Below, in pieces: positions 1 through 5,634 of a stretch of 6,364 bases of DNA. The stretch lies in NCBI GenBank assembly GCA_019237515.1, contig JAFAGX010000412.1, forward strand, positions 1 to 6,364. The letters run 5' to 3'. A model generated the notes under the pieces. It searched no databases, had not been told where the DNA came from, and saw only the letters and a program-made list of their open reading frames with translations. Made by a program: the position numbers and the translations under genes. Origin of the DNA: Acidobacteriaceae bacterium (GTDB lineage Bacteria; Acidobacteriota; Terriglobia; Terriglobales; SbA1). Each line of letters begins with the position of its first letter. Position 1 is the stretch's first letter.

Positions 1-329
1 CCAGCGCGCTGTGCGCCGTTCGCTTCTCTACTCCGGATGCCCTGCAACCATATTTAAACGAAGATCGTCTGACCCGAACCTTCATAAACGAGAAAGCCGC
101 CCTCGAGGAAACCTTCTTTCTTGGCCTCCGGTTGACCGGCGGCGTGGATCTGGACGCCATTTCGGCTCGCTTTGGCCATCACTCACTCGCACAGTTTCAG
201 TTAGCCATTGCAGAAATGATCGACGCCGGACTGTTGGAGCAGCGTGGACAGATGCTTAGCCTTACCACCCGCGGCCGCCTTTTATCAAACGAAGTTTTCG
301 AGAGATTTATCAGCACTCCTGTGTCCTGA
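1..329 (+). CDS. hemW: HemW-type radical SAM protein (coproporphyrinogen III oxidase-like), C-terminal part only
   Basis: This is the 3' end of a gene that begins before the window. The reading frame starts at base 3 and gives 108 residues up to the TGA at 327-329. The readable part contains LEETFFLGLRLTGGVDL (about residues 34-50 of the fragment), which matches the conserved 'LEE-FLGLRL-GvD' segment of HemW/HemN-like proteins. A small winged-helix-like tail follows, with the pattern 'EMIDAGLLEQ...LTTRGRLLSNEVFERF', typical of the HemN C-terminal domain. The radical-SAM CxxxCxxC motif would lie upstream and cannot be seen. HemW proteins bind heme and are thought to act in heme delivery; many are annotated as oxygen-independent coproporphyrinogen oxidases without that activity. 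The family call is solid. HemW rather than true HemN is inferred from the C-terminal pattern. Confidence 0.85.
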   Translation, partial: SALCAVRFSTPDALQPYLNEDRLTRTFINEKAALEETFFLGLRLTGGVDLDAISARFGHHSLAQFQLAIAEMIDAGLLEQRGQMLSLTTRGRLLSNEVFERFISTPVS

Positions 330-363
330 GGCGGCCTGGTGTGTCTGCCTGCCCACGACTTCG

Positions 364-461
364 GTCATTCCGAAGCTCCGCGCTTTCACCAGCGGGGAAA
401 GGGCCTGCCCTGAGCGAACCCCGAGTAGAAGGAGGAAGAGTCGAACGGGAATCTCGCGTGC
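364..461. repeat. Degenerate copy of the GTCATTCCGA-type dispersed intergenic repeat
   Basis: This is part of the 192-base spacer after hemW. It opens with GTCATTCCGA (364-373) and closes with GGGAATCTCGCG (447-458), the same outer borders as the repeats at 3898 and 3958. The middle carries GCCTGCCCTGAGCGAA (403-418) and later GAGTCGAACGGG, resembling another common environmental-genome repeat around 'CCTGAGCGAAGTCGAA'. The first border also forms a 6-bp hairpin, CTTCGG/CCGAAG (359-364 with 370-375). It has the look of a mosaic of decayed repeat units. No open frame here looks coding. Confidence 0.5.
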
Positions 462-490
462 AGCTAGTATGCCGAATACCAAAACCTCGC

Positions 491-496
491 TATAAT
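491..496 (+). promoter_or_regulatory. Candidate sigma-70 -10 box upstream of the DUF962 gene
   Basis: A perfect TATAAT lies 25 bases before the ATG at 522, so transcription would begin near 503 and leave a leader of about 19 bases. That leader contains the strong ribosome site AAGGAGG at 511-517. No good TTGACA-like -35 is visible 16-18 bases upstream (about 467-474), and there is no extended TGn motif. The assignment therefore rests on the -10 box and its position only. Confidence 0.5.
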
Positions 497-521
497 CAAG
501 CGGTTTTGCCAAGGAGGTGTT

Positions 522-821
522 ATGGGCCTCTATTCTCACTACGACGGCGCGCATAACCATCCCGTCAATCGCGCCCTGCACATGATCGCCATTCCCGTGG
601 GCTTCTCTTCCCTGATCGTGGTCTGGTTTCACTGGATCATCGGCCTGCTGCTGATTCCGGCCGCTTTCGCCCTGGCCTGGCTCGGGCATTTAATCGAAGG
701 CAACAAGCCCGCTTTTCTCACCAATCCGGTCCACGTTTTCGTTGCCCCGGTCTGGTTGACCCGAAAACTCTTTGGTGGCGCCAGAAAACCACCTGCCATG
801 AGCAACTCCGCCTCACAGTAA
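522..821 (+). CDS. DUF962 / Mpo1-like small membrane protein
   Basis: This 99-residue protein starts at ATG 522 behind AAGGAGG (511-517). The N-terminus has the family pattern H-x-x-PxNRxxHxI: HNHPVNRALHMIAIP at about residues 11-25. Two hydrophobic stretches follow (about 21-36 and 38-54), then the second conserved block GHLIEGNKPA (55-64), with a further hydrophobic/aromatic segment near 66-78. The paired histidine motifs match DUF962, the family that includes yeast Mpo1, an iron-dependent dioxygenase acting on 2-hydroxy fatty acids. Whether this short bacterial version does the same chemistry is not known from the sequence. Full-length relatives have more membrane segments, so this is at the short end of the family. 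It appears to be a single-gene unit with its own promoter, unrelated to hemW upstream. Confidence 0.8.
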   Translation: MGLYSHYDGAHNHPVNRALHMIAIPVGFSSLIVVWFHWIIGLLLIPAAFALAWLGHLIEGNKPAFLTNPVHVFVAPVWLTRKLFGGARKPPAMSNSASQ

Positions 822-838
822 GCATTTGCGGAGGCGGA
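807..838 (+). terminator. Possible hairpin terminator overlapping the DUF962 gene stop codon
   Basis: TCCGCCTC (807-814) is exactly complementary to GAGGCGGA (831-838), an 8-bp GC-rich stem enclosing a 16-base loop that contains the TAA stop. An alternative 6-bp pairing, CTTCCGC-like CTCCGC/GCGGAG, is also possible (806-811 with 828-833). No uridine tract follows directly, so a classical intrinsic terminator is not shown. It could also be a 3' stabilising structure. Confidence 0.35.
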
Positions 839-1127
839 CCAGTCAGTCGGTCGGCTACAACTGTCATTATTTTCGTGTCATCCCCACCCCCCGTTAGCGG
901 GTGAGAGATCGTACGTTATCTTGAACCACGATGTTGCGAACAGGAGCAACGATTACGAACGACATAACATCAACCACCTCGGTTCACATCGTTATAAGTT
1001 CCGTTCGTCACTTTCACGCGGCATATGCCTGTGTTCTAATCGAGTGTTTCTCATCTAATCTGATTTGAATCGAACCCATAGGACGCTGAGGATCTCCCGC
1101 TCGCGTCGCAACCAGCCTGGAGGAACT
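822..1127. other. Gene-free spacer upstream of the acyl-CoA dehydrogenase, rich in inverted repeats
   Basis: I see no credible coding frame in these 306 bases. The region holds several self-complementary segments. GTTGC/GCAAC pairs at 933-937 with 946-950. A nested set pairs ACGAACG/CGTTCGT (955-961 with 1002-1008), ATAAC/GTTAT (964-968 with 991-995) and AACC/GGTT (972-975 with 981-984). A competing pairing joins ACGATGT (928-934) to ACATCGT (986-992). A perfect 10-base palindrome, GGCATATGCC, sits at 1020-1029. Two TCTAAT hexamers (1035-1040 and 1054-1059) are five-of-six matches to a -10 box, but neither has a clear -35. The segment at about 873-910 faintly resembles the dispersed repeat. 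It is probably a promoter/leader region. Confidence 0.45.
1119..1123 (+). promoter_or_regulatory. Shine-Dalgarno GGAGG that fixes the TTG start of the acyl-CoA dehydrogenase
   Basis: GGAGG lies 4 bases before the TTG at 1128, and no equally good site precedes the earlier in-frame TTG at 1065. Starting at 1128 removes 21 arginine-rich residues that do not resemble any acyl-CoA dehydrogenase N-terminus, and leaves the normal opening '[18 protein letters not shown]'. Confidence 0.7.
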
Positions 1128-2270
1128 TTGGATTTCCAATTGAACGACGAACAGTTGCAACTGAAAAAGAGTGTGCGCGAGTTTGCCGAACGTGAAATTG
1201 CGCCTAATGTAATGAAATGGGACGAGGCCGGGGAATTTCCTCTGGCCACCATCAAGGAACTCGGCAAGCTTGGACTGCTGGGCACGATTTTTCCCACCGA
1301 ATACGGCGGCGCTGGCATGGGTTACGTTGAGTACGTGAACGCCATTGAGGAACTCTCGCGCGTCGATGGATCAGTAGGAATCATCGTAGCGGCCCACACT
1401 TCCCTTTGCAGCAATCACATTTTCCTCGCAGGTAGTGAAAGCCAGAGAAGAAAGTATGTCAGCAAGCTGGCGACAGGGGAATTCATCGGTGCTTGGGGCC
1501 TGACTGAGCCGTCTTCCGGATCAGACGCAGGCAGCGCCCGAATGACCGCCGTTCGAAAAAATAATACGTGGGTCCTGAACGGTACCAAGACTTTCTGCAC
1601 CAACGGCCATTATGCAGATGTTCTGGTCGTGATCGCCGTAACCGATCGTGCCGCTCATACCCACGGGCTTTCCGCATTCATCATAGAAAAAGACACGAAG
1701 GGATTCCGTCCGGGCAAGAAGGAAAATAAGCTTGGACTTCGCGCCAGCGATACCGCTGAGTTGATCTTTGAAGACTGCGTCATTCCTGCGGAAAATCTAG
1801 TTGGCAAAGAAGGCGATGGATTTATCGATGCCATGCAGGTGCTCGACGGCGGCCGAATCTCGATTGCGGCATTATCGTTGGGCATGGCCGAAGGTGCGTA
1901 CGAAGCGGCGTTGAAGTATTCAAAGACGCGCCGGCAATTCGGCAAAGCAATCAGCGAGTTTCAAGCAATTCAATGGAAGCTAGCCGACATGGCGACGGAA
2001 ATCGAAGCGGCCAAGATGCTCACATTCCGCGCGGCCTCCATGAAAGATGCGGGACTCAAGACCACTCAGGAATCCTCAATGGCAAAACTCTACGCCAGCG
2101 AGGTTGCCGTGCGCTGCGCCAACGAAGGCGTGCAGATCCACGGCGGATACGGCTTCATCAAAGATTATCCAGCCGAAAAGTTCTATCGCGACGTAAAGCT
2201 CTGTACCATCGGCGAAGGCACCAGCGAAGTGCAACGCATGGTCATCGCCCGCCAGTTGCTGAAAGATTAG
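1128..2270 (+). CDS. Short-chain / butyryl-type acyl-CoA dehydrogenase
   Basis: This 380-residue flavoenzyme, the usual length for the family, has a TTG start (see the ribosome site at 1119). It would oxidise an acyl-CoA to the trans-2-enoyl-CoA with FAD and pass electrons to electron-transfer flavoprotein in the cytoplasm. Visible features, in order from the TTG: the N-terminal helical domain beginning DFQLNDEQ; the FAD/substrate motif [13 protein letters not shown] at about residues 121-133; TKTFCTNG in the beta domain; [22 protein letters not shown] near 269-289; IHGGYGF at 337-343; and the C-terminal [11 protein letters not shown], in which Glu363 sits at the usual catalytic-base position of short-chain and butyryl-type enzymes. 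Chain-length or branched-chain specificity (butyryl, isobutyryl, 2-methylbutyryl, glutaryl-like) cannot be told from sequence alone. With meaB and mce downstream, a branched-chain amino-acid or short-chain substrate is plausible. Confidence 0.93.
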   Translation: MDFQLNDEQLQLKKSVREFAEREIAPNVMKWDEAGEFPLATIKELGKLGLLGTIFPTEYGGAGMGYVEYVNAIEELSRVDGSVGIIVAAHTSLCSNHIFLAGSESQRRKYVSKLATGEFIGAWGLTEPSSGSDAGSARMTAVRKNNTWVLNGTKTFCTNGHYADVLVVIAVTDRAAHTHGLSAFIIEKDTKGFRPGKKENKLGLRASDTAELIFEDCVIPAENLVGKEGDGFIDAMQVLDGGRISIAALSLGMAEGAYEAALKYSKTRRQFGKAISEFQAIQWKLADMATEIEAAKMLTFRAASMKDAGLKTTQESSMAKLYASEVAVRCANEGVQIHGGYGFIKDYPAEKFYRDVKLCTIGEGTSEVQRMVIARQLLKD

Positions 2271-2317
2271 TTTTTTCGTTTCAAGCCGCTGGTTGTTCTG
2301 GTAGCCTTTCGCAACGT

Positions 2318-2785
2318 ATGGGCGACACCGGGCCACCTGCGACCGTAGAGCCAAGCCAGGACGAACGGACGATGGCTATGTTGGCACACGCGCTTCAGGC
2401 CCTCGTCTGGTGGATCGGCCCATTGATCATTTTCCTGATAAGGCGTGACTCGCGGTTTGTCTCCTTCCACGCATTGCAGGCTCTGTTTTTGCAAATTGTG
2501 TGTCTCATTTTCATGGCAGGCTCGGCGGTTCTGTGGTTTGTGGCGATGTTCCTGCTAGTGGCACATCACGGCGGCCCGAATAACGCTACACAACCTCTGG
2601 CAATTTTCCTGATGTTCCCGTTAATCTGGCTTGGTCTTGTTCTCATGTTCGTTTTGATGATGGCGGTTGCGATTGTTTATGGCATCAAGGCCAGTCGAGG
2701 CGAGTGGGTGGAGTATCCGATTGTCGGTTCGATTGCGCGCCGGGTATTGAAGATCGGACCTAACGGTGCACTCTTTCCCGCCTGA
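2318..2785 (+). CDS. DUF4870 (Tic20-like) membrane protein
   Basis: This 155-residue protein reads from ATG 2318, 47 bases after the acyl-CoA dehydrogenase. The open frame extends far upstream into that gene, but only the part from about 2318 looks real. ATG 2318 has no clear ribosome site. The later ATG at 2372 has an AGGA 10 bases upstream, but it would cut off DERTMAMLAH (residues 15-24), the conserved DUF4870 opening. Other family marks are GPLIIFLIRRD (34-44), FVSFHALQALFLQ (47-59) and the C-terminal EYPIVGSIARRVL. Hydrophobic segments at about 25-41, 54-83 and 92-122 predict three or four membrane passes. Its function is unknown. Similarity to Tic20 suggests membrane-associated folding but proves nothing about transport. 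It could be co-transcribed with the dehydrogenase. Confidence 0.82.
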   Translation: MGDTGPPATVEPSQDERTMAMLAHALQALVWWIGPLIIFLIRRDSRFVSFHALQALFLQIVCLIFMAGSAVLWFVAMFLLVAHHGGPNNATQPLAIFLMFPLIWLGLVLMFVLMMAVAIVYGIKASRGEWVEYPIVGSIARRVLKIGPNGALFPA

Positions 2786-2897
2786 TCCTCGTACTGAACG
2801 GGCTGGCCGCTCGTTTTGTACTATGGCGGCACGCAGGTTTGGTTGCCCCGGAACGCCCTTTTTCCCGTCAGTCCTGCTTCTGCTTTACACTGATTCC

Positions 2898-3842
2898 TTG
2901 AGTCACGACTATCAGTCCCTAATCAAACATCTGCGCAACGGCGATGCTCGAGCGCTGGCGCGTGCCATCAGCACGGTCGAGAATCGCAAGCCCGGCTGGA
3001 CCGATCTGTTGAAAGCGCTCTTTCCGCAGACCGGCAAAGCCCGCATCCTCGGCCTGACCGGAGCGCCGGGTGCGGGCAAGAGCACGCTTGTCGATCAGCT
3101 TGCCAAGCATTATCGGAAAGAGAATCGCACTATCGGTATCATCGCCGTCGATCCCACCAGCCCCTACACCGGCGGCGCAATTTTGGGCGACCGCATTCGC
3201 ATGCAGGACCATTTCTCCGACCCCGGGATTTACATCCGCAGCATGGCTACTCGCGGCTCGCTCGGCGGCTTGGCCCGCGCCACCGCCGATGTCGCAACCG
3301 TCCTCGATGCCTCCGGTCGCGACCTGATCCTCATCGAAACCGTTGGCGTCGGTCAGGACGAGATTGATGTCGTGCGCCTCGCCGACATCACCATCGTGAT
3401 CCTCGTCCCTGGCATGGGCGACGATGTGCAGAGCATCAAAGCCGGTATCATGGAGATTGCCGACATTTTCGTGATCAATAAAAGCGATCGCGAAGGAGCG
3501 GAGCGCGTCGAGCGCGAAATTCGCGCTTTGCAATCGTTGGCTGTCCGCAGCGATGACTGGACTCCGACGATTGTGAAGACAGTAGCCAGCGAAGGAAAAG
3601 GCACGGCAGACTTGGCCGCCGCGATTGCTGATTACGAAACGCATCTAGCAAAACAGAATTTGGCGTTACAGCGCAAAACACAAAATTGGGAGCAGCGGCT
3701 TCTAGAAATGCTTCGCGACGCACTTTTGAACAAAGCCCACGCGCAACTGGCGGACGGCAAAATCTCGCGTCTCGCCACTGAAGTCGCCGAACACAAACGC
3801 GATCCCTACACTTTGATAGAAGAGATTGTTCGGAACACGTAG
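2898..3842 (+). CDS. meaB: Methylmalonyl-CoA mutase-associated GTPase MeaB (ArgK family)
   Basis: This is a 314-residue G3E-class GTPase that guards and loads B12-dependent methylmalonyl-CoA mutase. Numbered from TTG 2898, it has the P-loop GAPGAGKST (55-63), AVDPTSPYTGGAILGDRIRM (83-102), RSMATRGSLGGLA (114-126), the ETVGVGQDE block with the Walker B/switch region (147-155), the guanine-specificity motif NKSD (194-197) and SEGKG (231-235). Length matches known MeaB (about 310-330). The start is uncertain. TTG 2898 gives a family-like N-terminus (SHDYQSLIKHLRNGDARALARAI) but has no visible ribosome site. ATG 2823 and GTG 2766 (which would overlap the preceding gene) are open alternatives, but they add a proline/arginine/cysteine-rich stretch unlike the family. 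It sits upstream of the epimerase gene of the same pathway, separated by repeats. Confidence 0.93.
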   Translation: MSHDYQSLIKHLRNGDARALARAISTVENRKPGWTDLLKALFPQTGKARILGLTGAPGAGKSTLVDQLAKHYRKENRTIGIIAVDPTSPYTGGAILGDRIRMQDHFSDPGIYIRSMATRGSLGGLARATADVATVLDASGRDLILIETVGVGQDEIDVVRLADITIVILVPGMGDDVQSIKAGIMEIADIFVINKSDREGAERVEREIRALQSLAVRSDDWTPTIVKTVASEGKGTADLAAAIADYETHLAKQNLALQRKTQNWEQRLLEMLRDALLNKAHAQLADGKISRLATEVAEHKRDPYTLIEEIVRNT

Positions 3843-3882
3843 GGGCAGACGTCCTCGTCTGCCCGGCGGAGCGAAGCTCCGC
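3843..3882 (+). terminator. Tandem hairpins directly after the meaB stop
   Basis: Starting one base after the stop codon, GGGCAGACG (3843-3851) pairs perfectly with CGTCTGCCC (3856-3864) around the loop TCCT. Two bases on, GCGGAGC (3866-3872) pairs with GCTCCGC (3876-3882) around GAA. The stems are strong (9 and 7 bp), but only a short T run follows (3898-3900). They may terminate meaB transcription or protect its 3' end. They may equally be repeat units, since the first stem resembles mobile palindromic repeats. Confidence 0.45.
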
Positions 3883-3897
3883 AGCTTGGTTGGAGAG

Positions 3898-3937
3898 TTT
3901 GTCATTCCGAGCGGACTTTAGTCCCTAGGAATCTGCT
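3898..3937. repeat. Dispersed intergenic repeat, copy A
   Basis: It begins TTTGTCATTCCGAGCG (3898-3913), identical over 16 bases to copy B, and ends GGAATCTGCT (3928-3937). Between these borders is a small inverted repeat, GGAC/GTCC around TTTA (3913-3924). The shared outer borders with a different inner stem in each copy are characteristic of short palindromic intergenic repeats. Confidence 0.7.
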
Positions 3938-3957
3938 TTTGTGATCGTGAATTTTCA

Positions 3958-4023
3958 TTTGTCATTCCGAGCGAAGTCCAGGATTCGCCATCGGCGAATC
4001 CTGACGCAGTCGAGGGATCTGCT
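3958..4023. repeat. Dispersed intergenic repeat, copy B with an 11-bp hairpin
   Basis: Its left border TTTGTCATTCCGAGCG (3958-3973) lies exactly 60 bases after the same sequence in copy A, and its right border is GGGATCTGCT (4014-4023). The middle forms a perfect 11-bp stem, 3979-3989 with 3993-4003, around the loop ATC. The stem is longer than in copy A and different in sequence. Lying between meaB and mce, it could also influence read-through, but no such role is shown. Confidence 0.7.
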
Positions 4024-4081
4024 GGTTCCACAACGCGGATCTTCGCAATCTTGCAGGAGCGGTCCCCGCGCCACATAAGCA

Positions 4082-4486
4082 ATGTTCACCATTGACCATC
4101 TCGGCATCGCGGTAAAATCACTGGCCTCCGCCAAGCAAGTCTACGAGAAGCTGGGCTTAACAATCTCGCGTGAAGAAATAGTAGAAGCTGAGCAGGTGCG
4201 GCTGGTCATGGTTCCCCTTGGCGAAAGCCGCCTGGAACTGTTGGAGCCCACCTCGGATAATTCCGCCATCGCCAAATTCATCGCCAAGCGTGGAGAAGGT
4301 CTGCACCACATTTCCCTTCGCGTGCCCGACTTACCCTCTGTGATTGAACGCCTCAAGAAAGGCGGCTTCCGCCTGGTTTCCGACGAGATCAAAATCGGCG
4401 CCGGCGGGCATCGCTACGTGTTCGTGCATCCCTCAAGCGCAGGCGGCGTCCTCTTGGAACTGGTGGAAGCTCAGGAGAACCGATGA
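4082..4486 (+). CDS. mce: Methylmalonyl-CoA epimerase (VOC superfamily)
   Basis: This 134-residue protein, the normal length for the family, interconverts (S)- and (R)-methylmalonyl-CoA so that the B12-dependent mutase can use the product of propionyl-CoA carboxylation. Two beta-alpha-beta-beta-beta modules are visible: FTIDHLGIAVKSL at the start and GLHHISLRVPDL at 73-84. Likely metal ligands are His6, Glu52 (in RLELLEP), one of His75/His76, and Glu126 (in LLELVE), by analogy with characterised epimerases. An in-frame TAA at 4076-4078 makes ATG 4082 the only reasonable start. An AGGAG at 4055-4059 is too far upstream (22 bases) to be a normal ribosome site, so initiation looks weak. The last codons overlap the next gene. 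Confidence 0.9.
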   Translation: MFTIDHLGIAVKSLASAKQVYEKLGLTISREEIVEAEQVRLVMVPLGESRLELLEPTSDNSAIAKFIAKRGEGLHHISLRVPDLPSVIERLKKGGFRLVSDEIKIGAGGHRYVFVHPSSAGGVLLELVEAQENR

Positions 4487-4920
4487 ACCCCGGACCCGTA
4501 CAAATCGAGCAGCAAATTCGCGATATGGTAAATCGCGAAACTGAGGCATGGAACTCACAAAATGCCGATGCCCTGCTCAGCCTCTTTCATCCCGACATGG
4601 TTTGGCCGTGGCCTCCCGATAGCCATTCTCATGATCCTGCAAATTGGGTGATGGTTTTGGGCCGGTTCGATCGGGAACGCTGGAAAAAAGTATGGCAGAG
4701 TCTGTTTGATACCCATCAACTGATCCACAATCGTCGCGAAATCCACCATATCAAGGTCTCAGACCAAGGTGACGGCGCATTCGCCGTAGTTGATGTGGAT
4801 ACCCTCTGGCGCGATCGCGACGGAAAGGATTTTCACTGGAAAGGCCGTGCGTGCAAGGTTTACAGCCGAGTTGGTCCCGAATGGAAAATGACCATGCACA
4901 CCGGCCTCCTGCAATATTAG
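4483..4920 (+). CDS. NTF2-like / SnoaL-fold protein of unknown function
   Basis: This 145-residue protein starts inside the stop of mce (ATGA, 4-base overlap) with AGGAG at 4473-4477 as ribosome site, so translational coupling is likely. The N-terminal helix and the segment AWNSQNADALLSLFHPDMVW (about 22-41) are typical of the NTF2-like cone-shaped fold (DUF4440/SnoaL group), as are the strand-rich second half with VDVDTLWRDRDGK (103-115) and the C-terminal KVYSRVGPEWKMTMHTG (125-141). It is rich in Trp and His (WPWPPDSHSHD near 41-51), which could line a pocket. No catalytic set can be assigned. Members include isomerases, dehydratases and non-enzymatic binders. Genomic context points to metabolism linked to methylmalonyl-CoA, but that is only inference. 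Confidence 0.75.
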   Translation: MNPGPVQIEQQIRDMVNRETEAWNSQNADALLSLFHPDMVWPWPPDSHSHDPANWVMVLGRFDRERWKKVWQSLFDTHQLIHNRREIHHIKVSDQGDGAFAVVDVDTLWRDRDGKDFHWKGRACKVYSRVGPEWKMTMHTGLLQY

Positions 4921-4938
4921 CCGTCTGTACCCGACGAC

Positions 4939-5604
4939 ATGCTTCTCCTCGCAACTGACACCTCCGGCAAATTCGGCAGCATCGCGTTGGCAGACTGCGG
5001 CCCAGGTGACGACTGCCGAATTCTCGAAGTCGTGCCGCTCACCGGGGGCACGTTTTCCGCCCAGCTTGTGCCACAAATCGCCGCCTTACTCGAAAAACAC
5101 GGCTTCACCAAGCGAGACATCGCCGCCTTCTCCGTCGCCTCCGGTCCCGGATCCTTCACTGGCTTGCGAGTAGGACTGGCTGCAATCAAAGCTCTGGCCG
5201 AAGTGCTGCAAAAACCGATTGCCGCGATCTCATTGTTGCAAGCCGTTGCTGAATCGAGCGATTCGAAAGCCAAGGCCCTTGCCGTGCTGGACGCGGGCCG
5301 CAATGAAGTCTTCGTCGGCGAATTTGAAACTGCGGACAATACTACTCACGTAAGCACCGAGACCTTGATGACACGCGAAGAACTTCTTTCCAGCAACAGG
5401 ATGCTTGTTACTCCCGATCAACAGATCAGCGAAGCGGCCACAATTCGAGGCCTCCCGGTCGAACACGTCGCCGCGCCGCGAAGTGATTTCATCGCCCGCA
5501 TCGGCTGGCGCAAAATTCGCCGAAGGCAGACCATCTCGCCCGAAGATTTGGAAGCCAACTATATCCGGCGCTCCGATGCGGAGATTTTCTCCAAAAAGCA
5601 ATAA
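4939..5604 (+). CDS. tsaB: tRNA threonylcarbamoyladenosine biosynthesis protein TsaB
   Basis: This 221-residue protein belongs to the ASKHA/Gcp family. TsaB partners TsaD (and TsaE) in transferring the threonylcarbamoyl group to A37 of ANN-decoding tRNAs in the cytoplasm. TsaB itself lacks the TsaD active site and acts as a dimerisation scaffold. The N-terminal LLLATDTSGKFGSIAL (2-17) is the usual nucleotide-fold opening, and VASGPGSFTGLRVGL (66-80) is the TsaB hallmark motif. The C-terminal ANYIRRSDAEI (206-216) also fits the family. It lies 18 bases after the NTF2-like gene, with no obvious ribosome site, and probably shares its transcript. Neither rimI nor tsaE, frequent neighbours, follows. 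Confidence 0.92.
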   Translation: MLLLATDTSGKFGSIALADCGPGDDCRILEVVPLTGGTFSAQLVPQIAALLEKHGFTKRDIAAFSVASGPGSFTGLRVGLAAIKALAEVLQKPIAAISLLQAVAESSDSKAKALAVLDAGRNEVFVGEFETADNTTHVSTETLMTREELLSSNRMLVTPDQQISEAATIRGLPVEHVAAPRSDFIARIGWRKIRRRQTISPEDLEANYIRRSDAEIFSKKQ

Positions 5605-5634
5605 CCCCCTCACCCCCAAACGAACAACTCCCCG

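Noticed and set aside
285..689. 134-residue minus-strand frame over the hemW end, repeat spacer and DUF962 gene
   Set aside because: It crosses a repeat and opposes a gene with strong expression signals; the protein has no recognisable features.
1065..1127. Longer acyl-CoA dehydrogenase starting at TTG 1065
   Set aside because: The extra 21 residues are unlike the family, and the good ribosome site belongs to TTG 1128.
2268..2285. Run of T after the acyl-CoA dehydrogenase stop, as a terminator tail
   Set aside because: No stable hairpin precedes the T run, so intrinsic termination is unsupported and read-through into the DUF4870 gene remains possible.
1973..2317. Upstream extension of the DUF4870 frame into the acyl-CoA dehydrogenase
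   Set aside because: The added residues are arginine/histidine-rich read-through in a shifted frame; the family match begins only after ATG 2318.
2919..3644. 241-residue open frame on the minus strand
   Set aside because: It lies wholly opposite meaB, its translation resembles no family and has the composition expected of a mirror frame of a GC-biased gene, and it has no start signal.
3843..4081. CRISPR-like array suggested by repeats 60 bases apart
   Set aside because: There are only two units, they have internal palindromes of different sequence, and there are no uniform spacers and no cas genes.
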